Positions 12,936-17,547 of a DNA stretch of 17,547 bases are shown here, one piece after another (within the stretch, counting starts at the first letter, position 1; every line of letters starts with the position of its first letter). This DNA is from JAFMKE01 sp964655225. GTDB lineage: Bacteria > Bacteroidota > Bacteroidia > Chitinophagales > UBA8649. The notes under the pieces are model-generated. The model had not been told where the DNA came from. It did not search any database and saw only the letters and a program-made list of their open reading frames with translations. The stretch covers positions 1-17,547 of the forward strand of contig CAZZMB010000045.1 of NCBI GenBank assembly GCA_964655225.1, written 5' to 3'. Position numbers and translations under genes: made by a program.

Positions 12936-14182
12936 TAACTGAGACCTAATTTACTGAACTCCTCCCAAAACGAAGGAAAAGATTTTTTGACCACTTCAGC
13001 ATGATCAATCGATAACTTATCATATACAATAGCTAAAGGAGCAAAAGCCATAGCCATTCGATGGTCGTTGTAGGTATGTATATTCAAGTTTAGCTCCTTA
13101 GGTATATGATCTCGTCTAAGGTGAAAAATACCAGTTGAGCTTTCCTCTAAAATCCACTTTAACTTCTGCAGCTCATTTTGCAAAGCTTTGATTCGGTTAG
13201 TTTCCTTGTGAACTAATGTATGTAAGCCTTTAAATTCACCTTCTATACCGAGCCCAACACAGGTGCAGATTACCGTTTGTGCTAAATCTGGGCATTCAAT
13301 AAAATCATACACCAGATAATCCACCATATGACCAGTTTTTTCTAGGCGCACATCATCTCCCTGCATGGTACTACTGATACCTAAACGGTAAAAAATATCT
13401 GCTACAATTTCGTCGCCTTGCCAGGAATCGAAGTTCAAATTTTTCAAAACTATCTCACCTTGCTCGACCAAGGCTAATGCACTATAGAAATAAGACGCAG
13501 ATGACCAGTCACTTTCAATAGTGAGCGGAATAGCGGTGAATTCTTGATGGGGGATGATAATGTGGCTCTTCTCTACATAAACATCAATATTAAAATAGCC
13601 TAAAATATGTTTGGTCATCTCAATATATTTTGAGGAGCTAATGGCTCCATCTAGTTTTATTTTTAGGCCTTTATTGAGCCTTGGAGCAATAAGCATTAGT
13701 GCGGAAACAAACTGACTACTTACACTAGAATCTATATTTATTTCTCCTCCTTGAGTATGATCGCCATTGATTTTAACGGGAAGGAAACCCGTTTGATCCA
13801 CAAACTCTATTTTTGCTCCAAGCTGGCTCAAAGCATAGAATAAGATATTCATGGGGCGTTCTCGCATGCGTTGATCACCATCCAAAATAGAGTCACTTTT
13901 TTTAGTGGCTAGGTAGGCGCACAGAAACCTTGCCGCAGTCCCTGCTATTCCAATATTTTTACTTAAACCATTTTCATTAATTAAATTCTTAAGTATCTCA
14001 GTATCATTTGCTTTAGATAAATTACTCAGGGGTATATGGGCTTCGCTCAAAGCTTGAATAATAAGGGCTCTATTGCTAATGCTTTTGGACGCAGGCAAGT
14101 TAATTTCTGCCGCTAAATTTATTTTTTCTTCGTATCGTAATAACAAGGCTAAAATTTTAAATTGATTAAGACGAATATACAA
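12935..14182 (-). CDS. aroA: 3-phosphoshikimate 1-carboxyvinyltransferase (EPSP synthase)
   Basis: Joins phosphoenolpyruvate to shikimate-3-phosphate in the sixth shikimate-pathway step, in the cytoplasm. Signatures in order are LPASKSISNRALII (28-41), GIAGTAARFL in the PEP loop, DGDQRMRERPM, SVSSQFVSAL, SDWSSASYFYSAL, PDLAQTV with the catalytic Asp, HKETNRIKAL, and YNDHRMAMAFAPLAI near the C-terminus. Two loop positions differ from the E. coli enzyme: Ala in place of Gly in PGSKS and Phe in place of Pro in AGTAMRPL. No in-frame ATG exists near the N-terminus. The candidates are TTG at 14182 (415 residues) and TTG at 14146, which gives MLLRYEEKINL and fits the usual distance to the SKS motif better; the longer form is listed. 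The next gene, aat, is joined by TAATG. A second pathway gene, aroB, is about 530 bp away on the same strand. Confidence 0.96.
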   Translation of the reverse strand: MYIRLNQFKILALLLRYEEKINLAAEINLPASKSISNRALIIQALSEAHIPLSNLSKANDTEILKNLINENGLSKNIGIAGTAARFLCAYLATKKSDSILDGDQRMRERPMNILFYALSQLGAKIEFVDQTGFLPVKINGDHTQGGEINIDSSVSSQFVSALMLIAPRLNKGLKIKLDGAISSSKYIEMTKHILGYFNIDVYVEKSHIIIPHQEFTAIPLTIESDWSSASYFYSALALVEQGEIVLKNLNFDSWQGDEIVADIFYRLGISSTMQGDDVRLEKTGHMVDYLVYDFIECPDLAQTVICTCVGLGIEGEFKGLHTLVHKETNRIKALQNELQKLKWILEESSTGIFHLRRDHIPKELNLNIHTYNDHRMAMAFAPLAIVYDKLSIDHAEVVKKSFPSFWEEFSKLGLS

Positions 14183-14247
14183 ATCATGTAGCTCTTTTAA
14201 GGCTATAATTACACAACTTTGTTTAGCTTTATTTCAATTATTAAAAT

Positions 14248-14706
14248 ATGGCATTAAATATTGTACTGATTGAACCCGAAATCCCAAATAATACGGGGAA
14301 CATCGGGCGCTTATGTTTGGCGGTTGGCGCTAAGTTGCATTTGGTTAAACCCTATGGTTTCGAATTAAGTGACTCAAGATTAAAGCGTGCTGGCCTGGAT
14401 TATTGGAAACACATCGAGGTTCAAGAATATGAAAATGTGGAATCCTTTTTCAGGATAAATCAGACAAAGCCAATGGTTTATTTTTCTAGTCATGGCAAAA
14501 AAGACTTTTGGGATATTCCATTTGAACAAGACATGTTTTTGTTATTTGGGAAAGAATCGAAAGGCTTAGGAACCGATTTACTTAAAAATAATCTTGAAAA
14601 CACCTACAAAATTCCTTTACAAAGTAAAGAGATAAGAAGTTTGAATTTGGCAAATGCTGTGGGTATTGTAGCTTATGAGGGTATGCGTCAATTACGAATT
14701 CAATGA
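14248..14706 (+). CDS. trmL: tRNA (cytidine/uridine-34-2'-O)-methyltransferase TrmL
   Basis: A SPOUT-superfamily methyltransferase that 2'-O-methylates the wobble base of tRNALeu isoacceptors using S-adenosylmethionine. At 152 residues it is the minimal single-domain form, close in size to E. coli TrmL. Motif 1 is EPEIPNNTGNIGRLCLAVGA (9-28). LSDSRLKRAGLDYW (40-53), LFGKESKGLG (99-108) and the SAM-knot segment IPLQSKEIRSLNLANAVGIV (122-141) all match the family. The ATG at 14248 is the natural start. A CAACTTTG at 14214-14221 is one base away from the -7 consensus and could drive it. It converges on aroB with only 4 bp between the two stop codons and no hairpin. Confidence 0.95.
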   Translation: MALNIVLIEPEIPNNTGNIGRLCLAVGAKLHLVKPYGFELSDSRLKRAGLDYWKHIEVQEYENVESFFRINQTKPMVYFSSHGKKDFWDIPFEQDMFLLFGKESKGLGTDLLKNNLENTYKIPLQSKEIRSLNLANAVGIVAYEGMRQLRIQ

Positions 14707-14710
14707 GGTG

Positions 14711-15718
14711 TTAATTCATAGCAATTTGTAAAATTTCTTCAGGAGATAAGCTTACATTATTTTGTACTTTCCCCAACTGACTAAGTAGAGAAAAATTGAT
14801 TCCATTAGAGTTATTTTTTTTATCATTTGCACATCGATCAATTAAGCTAACTATATAACGTTGGCTAAGCTTGACTTGTCCATATATTTTGGATAGATCT
14901 TGTATGATGTTTGTTGCAAGCTGATTATCCAATCCAGCATAAAGTACGGATAACTTCAACTCCAAAATCATTCCAAGACCAACAGCCTCACCATGCAGTA
15001 GATCTTCTCTTTCAATTAGTGCAAGACTTTCTATAGCATGACCCATTGTATGACCGAAGTTTAAAGATTTTCTTATGCCCTTTTCGTAAGGGTCTTGCTT
15101 GACGATTTTATCTTTTATGCTTATCGATTCTTTAATTAATGCTAGATCAGGCTTTAATACTTCCAAACAAGTCTTGAAATGCGCCTCATTTGCAATAAGT
15201 CCATGTTTTAGCATTTCAGCTCTTCCGCTAAGTAATAGTCTTGGTGATAGCGTCTGTAGAAATATAGGGTCAACAAAAACAGCAAGTGGAGATGTGAAAC
15301 TTCCTAGCATATTTTTTTGATGCATAAAATCAATACCTGTTTTGCCCCCAATGCTGGCATCAACCATAGCGAGTAAGGTAGTTGGAATATTGATAAATCG
15401 GATTCCTCGTTTGAAAGTAGACGCACAAAATCCACCCATATCGCCTATTACTCCTCCACCTAAATTTATAAGTATGGCTTGTCTATCAGCCTTATACTTT
15501 AGCAAGTCAGCCCATATTGATTGACAACTAAGAATATTTTTGTTTTTTTCACCGCTTTCTATCTGTATGATTTGTGCTTGATCAATATTAAGTATGGGGT
15601 AACAATCTGATAAGGTATTTTCATCGACTAGTATAAAAAGCTTGGAATAATTCTCTCGCTGAAGAAAATCTGTTAAGCTTTCATTAATATTTCCATAATA
15701 TAGCGTCGAATTATTCAT
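14711..15718 (-). CDS. aroB: 3-dehydroquinate synthase
   Basis: Converts DAHP to 3-dehydroquinate, the second shikimate step, using NAD+ and a divalent metal. The 335-residue protein has the NAD-binding LGGGVIGDMGGFCASTFKRG (86-105), then IPTTLLAMVDASIGGKTGID (111-130) and KNMLGSF. The metal-binding residues are present: the Glu in GRAEMLKHGL (E168), the His in NFGHTMGHAIE (210-220), and the His in HGEAVGLGM (H232). It is slightly short but complete. Its ATG lies inside the last codons of the monooxygenase-like gene upstream (8-nt overlap), so it is the third gene of a minus-strand operon. With aroA nearby, two of the seven shikimate genes sit in this window. Confidence 0.96.
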   Translation of the reverse strand: MNNSTLYYGNINESLTDFLQRENYSKLFILVDENTLSDCYPILNIDQAQIIQIESGEKNKNILSCQSIWADLLKYKADRQAILINLGGGVIGDMGGFCASTFKRGIRFINIPTTLLAMVDASIGGKTGIDFMHQKNMLGSFTSPLAVFVDPIFLQTLSPRLLLSGRAEMLKHGLIANEAHFKTCLEVLKPDLALIKESISIKDKIVKQDPYEKGIRKSLNFGHTMGHAIESLALIEREDLLHGEAVGLGMILELKLSVLYAGLDNQLATNIIQDLSKIYGQVKLSQRYIVSLIDRCANDKKNNSNGINFSLLSQLGKVQNNVSLSPEEILQIAMN

Positions 15719-15998
15719 ATTTTTCTAGTGACCAAGCTTGAGGCTTTTCTGCGAATTTTAGTTTAACCCTTGACCATATTTTTTGAAAAAAATCAGATTT
15801 TCTATACAATTCTAATGCATTTTCATTTTTCCAATGGCTGTAGGTGAAAAAAATATTAGTTTGAGTTTTATCTCTTAATAAACTGAGGTGTGAGCATCCT
15901 TCAAATCCTGCAATGAATTTCTTTTGTTGTTCGAAAATATCTAAAAAATTTGATATTTCTTCTTGCTTAAATGTCAATTTTACGATTCTTACTATCAT
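15711..15998 (-). CDS. Antibiotic biosynthesis monooxygenase (ABM)-like small protein
   Basis: A 95-residue protein with the look of the dimeric alpha/beta barrel (ABM/EthD-like) fold: MIVRIVKLTFKQEEISNFL at the N-terminus, then FEGCSHLSLLRD, NIFFTYSHWKNENALELYRKS and FFQKIW. The pattern of a first beta strand, a helix, then YSHWKNENALExY, with W and the helix after it, is typical. Members include quinone oxygenases, haem-degrading enzymes and many of unknown role; substrate cannot be predicted. The start is placed at the internal ATG at 15998, because a longer frame from 16046 would overlap the upstream gene and add an unlikely MVKFLNLSLKIYKVHK leader. It follows the small conserved gene by 10 bp and overlaps aroB by 8 nt, so the three are probably co-transcribed. 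Confidence 0.78.
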   Translation of the reverse strand: MIVRIVKLTFKQEEISNFLDIFEQQKKFIAGFEGCSHLSLLRDKTQTNIFFTYSHWKNENALELYRKSDFFQKIWSRVKLKFAEKPQAWSLEKYE

Positions 15999-16008
15999 TT
16001 TATGCACT

Positions 16009-16281
16009 TTATAAATCTTCAAACTTAAGTTGAGAAATTTTACCATAAAACTCCAGGGACTTGCCGCTCAAGGTGCTTAAATCAATCTTCAACTTAGAAA
16101 TTATCTCTAAAATGGCACTGACTTTGGCTTCCGTTTGAAAGTATTTATTAATGATAACAACTTTACGATCTTCTAAGACACAATATCCTGAGTTGAAACT
16201 ACCTTTTTCATAACGCACGATATAACCAGATTCTTCCAAGAAATTTTCCGCTTTTTTTAAGGTGGTAGAATTGAGTTTCAT
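16009..16281 (-). CDS. Small conserved protein of unknown function
   Basis: A 90-residue cytoplasmic protein without signal peptide or membrane span. The sequence MKLNSTTLKKAENFLEESGY, followed by VRYEKGSFNSGYCVLEDRKVVIINKYF and a C-terminal helical part, resembles a short family I recall from other Bacteroidota genomes, always annotated as hypothetical. The pattern is a helix, then three short beta strands with the conserved-looking RYEKGxFxxGYC and VVIINK segments, then a helix. It contains one cysteine and no recognisable catalytic motif. It is the first gene of the operon that continues with the ABM-like protein and aroB. No exact -7 box is visible on this strand in the 101 bp before the divergent beta-barrel gene. 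Confidence 0.72.
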   Translation of the reverse strand: MKLNSTTLKKAENFLEESGYIVRYEKGSFNSGYCVLEDRKVVIINKYFQTEAKVSAILEIISKLKIDLSTLSGKSLEFYGKISQLKFEDL

Positions 16282-16355
16282 TGATTTGAACTAAGTGTTA
16301 AGCCTTAATTAGAATAAAAGTAAGATTTCTTGAAACCAAAGTATCTTTTTTAGCT

Positions 16356-16363
16356 TACTTTTG
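16356..16363 (+). promoter_or_regulatory. Bacteroidota -7 promoter box for the beta-barrel/DinB pair
   Basis: TACTTTTG is an exact TAnnTTTG match ending 19 nt before the ATG at 16383. A TTG at 16330-16332 lies 23 nt upstream and may be a poor -33 element. An AAGGA at 16376-16380 could add ribosome binding but stands unusually close to the start. Confidence 0.55.
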
Positions 16364-16382
16364 AATAGTAAATATAAGGAAA

Positions 16383-17006
16383 ATGAAAAAAATAATTGTT
16401 TGGTGTTTGATTGTTTTACCAATACTCCTAAGTGCACAAGGAGTAAGCCCAGCTGGCAAGCAGCTCTTTGTTGGGTACTTGGCCGCAGGAATGAATGTTA
16501 CTCAGATAGCGGGTGATATCATGGCTGGGTATCGAAAAGTAGGAGGAAATGCTGGTGTTGGCGCATATATTATGTACAAACCACAGTTTTCAAATAGCAT
16601 AGAGTTAAGTTATTCAATGAAGGGAAGCCAAGAAAATTTCAAGAACAATAATCCATTAAATTTTAAAAAGTTTAGTTTCGATTATGTTGAAATACCCGTA
16701 TTATTCAATTATCATGAAGCTGATATTGCCATTTTTCATGCAGGGGCTACTTTTGGGCGCTTGATTCGCTACAATATCAACCAATCTGGTGGATTGACGC
16801 TGCCCGATGACCCCAAGAAATGGGACTTTGCCGCAACTCTCGGGATGACTTTTCTTTTTAAAGATCGTTTTGGTTTAAATTTTAAGGCAAACTTTTCTAT
16901 GAATAGTTTATGGGATCTAGCTGTTGCGAGTTCTCGCGCAAGAAGAGGCGGTTGGTATCACAATACACTTGCATTTCGGTTTATTTATTTGTTTAAACCC
17001 AAGTAA
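16383..17006 (+). CDS. PorT-type outer-membrane beta-barrel protein
   Basis: A 207-residue exported protein. Residues 1-19 form a signal peptide (MKKIIVWCLIVLPILLSAQ). The mature part shows alternating hydrophobic strands: KQLFVGYLAAGMN with a turn, AGVGAYIMYKPQFSNSIEL, then SFDYVEIPVLFNY, FHAGATFGRLIRY, DFAATLGMTFLFKDRFGLNF and a final LAFRFIYLF strand. The KFSFDYVEIPVLF segment is typical of the small outer-membrane beta-barrel families of Bacteroidota (PorT and outer membrane protein beta-barrel domain), probably with eight strands. The final strand is followed by KPK, which is slightly unusual because many barrels end in a terminal aromatic residue. A promoter box lies 19 nt upstream of the start and the DinB-like gene follows by 2 bp. 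Specific function is unknown. Confidence 0.82.
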   Translation: MKKIIVWCLIVLPILLSAQGVSPAGKQLFVGYLAAGMNVTQIAGDIMAGYRKVGGNAGVGAYIMYKPQFSNSIELSYSMKGSQENFKNNNPLNFKKFSFDYVEIPVLFNYHEADIAIFHAGATFGRLIRYNINQSGGLTLPDDPKKWDFAATLGMTFLFKDRFGLNFKANFSMNSLWDLAVASSRARRGGWYHNTLAFRFIYLFKPK

Positions 17007-17008
17007 GT

Positions 17009-17533
17009 ATGAAAATAGGGATACCTGAGACTATGGATTCGAGTAAGTATTATACGAGATATCTCAGTCTGGCTAGTGGGGATGATTTGCTTGCTGAATT
17101 ATCTAATATTTCATGTTTAACGCTTGGTGAGCTTAATAAACTTCAGGATGCAGATCTTCAATTCGCTTATACAGAAAATAAATGGTCTATAGGTATTTTG
17201 CTTCAACATATCTGCGATGCTGAAAGGGTCTATGCATATCGAGCTTTACGCTTCCTTCGCGGGGATACCAGTGAAGTTCCGGGATTTGATGAGGATTTTT
17301 TTGCCCAAGGAAGTTTAGGCTATAAAACTGTCTCCCATTTTGTTGAGGAGTACACGGCGGTTAGATCAGCAACAGTGCACTTATTTTTAAATAGTAATTT
17401 AGACAATCTTGACTTAAAGGGAAATGCTAACGGGATGCAGTTTACTCCAAGGGAGTTGGGTTGGCTGGCAGTAGGCCACAATCGACATCATTTAAATATT
17501 CTTGAAGAACGCTACCTGCCAAGATTGAAGTAG
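17009..17533 (+). CDS. DinB-superfamily putative metal-dependent protein
   Basis: A 174-residue cytoplasmic four-helix-bundle protein of the DinB/YfiT superfamily. The family pattern is a N-terminal helix, then ENKWSIGILLQHICDAERVY (56-75) with metal-binding His67, and TPRELGWLAVGHNRHHLNIL near the C-terminus with His147 and His151 in HxxxH spacing. These three histidines form the usual metal triad. Some members transfer low-molecular-weight thiols; most, including Bacteroidota ones, have no known substrate. The ATG at 17009 is 2 bp after the beta-barrel stop, so the two genes are very likely co-transcribed, although one product is in the outer membrane and the other is cytoplasmic. The gene is complete and the window ends 14 bp after it. 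Confidence 0.88.
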   Translation: MKIGIPETMDSSKYYTRYLSLASGDDLLAELSNISCLTLGELNKLQDADLQFAYTENKWSIGILLQHICDAERVYAYRALRFLRGDTSEVPGFDEDFFAQGSLGYKTVSHFVEEYTAVRSATVHLFLNSNLDNLDLKGNANGMQFTPRELGWLAVGHNRHHLNILEERYLPRLK

Positions 17534-17547
17534 GCTTAAATTTATCT

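Noticed and set aside
15998..16046. Upstream start of the ABM-like gene at 16046
   Set aside because: It would overlap the upstream small gene by 38 bp and add a leader that does not fit the first beta strand of the fold.

Overview
The window looks like a piece of a Bacteroidota chromosome (Flavobacteriales/Saprospirales/Sphingobacteriales-like), most of it housekeeping. The evidence is AT-rich coding sequence and four exact TAnnTTTG (-7 type) Bacteroidota promoter boxes placed just upstream of genes. There is also a short PspC of the type common in this phylum, a membrane pyrophosphatase with the residue pattern of flavobacterial K+-dependent proton pumps, and an M23 peptidase with a GPHVCYRF active-site variant. 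No tRNA, rRNA, CRISPR array, insertion sequence, phage gene or plasmid function was found. A run of exactly 100 N at 10668-10767 marks an assembly gap that cuts one gene.

Left part, plus strand (1-8052). The window opens in the 3' end of an OmpA-family peptidoglycan-binding protein, which is followed by a clear hairpin terminator. Next is an exported protein built almost entirely of about nine ~35-residue repeats. An Fe-S/pyrimidine operon follows: mrp (apbC), a NifU C-terminal-domain scaffold and pyrF, with overlapping or 4-bp junctions and its own promoter box. After a 203-bp spacer with a perfect 14-bp palindrome comes pspC, overlapped by an exported protein of unknown function and then lipB. 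The last plus-strand gene of this part fuses a sugar-phosphate isomerase/6-phosphogluconolactonase-like domain to an alpha/beta hydrolase. A strong bidirectional terminator separates it from the convergent hppA.

Middle part, minus strand (8122-14182). hppA encodes a K+-dependent, probably H+-pumping membrane pyrophosphatase with an extra C-terminal domain. Upstream of it are the assembly gap, the start of a truncated exported protein coupled by ATGA to a MepM/Csd3-like M23 endopeptidase, and an aroA-aat pair joined by TAATG.

Right part (14248-17547). trmL (+) converges with a minus-strand operon of a conserved small protein, an antibiotic-biosynthesis-monooxygenase-like protein and aroB. A divergent plus-strand pair then encodes a PorT-type outer-membrane beta-barrel and a DinB-superfamily protein. 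aroA and aroB supply the shikimate pathway, mrp and NifU handle Fe-S clusters, and lipB attaches octanoate for lipoate synthesis. The M23 peptidase, OmpA-like protein, beta-barrel and two exported unknowns act in the envelope.

I saw no obvious defence or biosynthetic system. The best candidates for undescribed biology are the 35-residue repeat protein and the isomerase-like/hydrolase fusion with a degenerate first active site.
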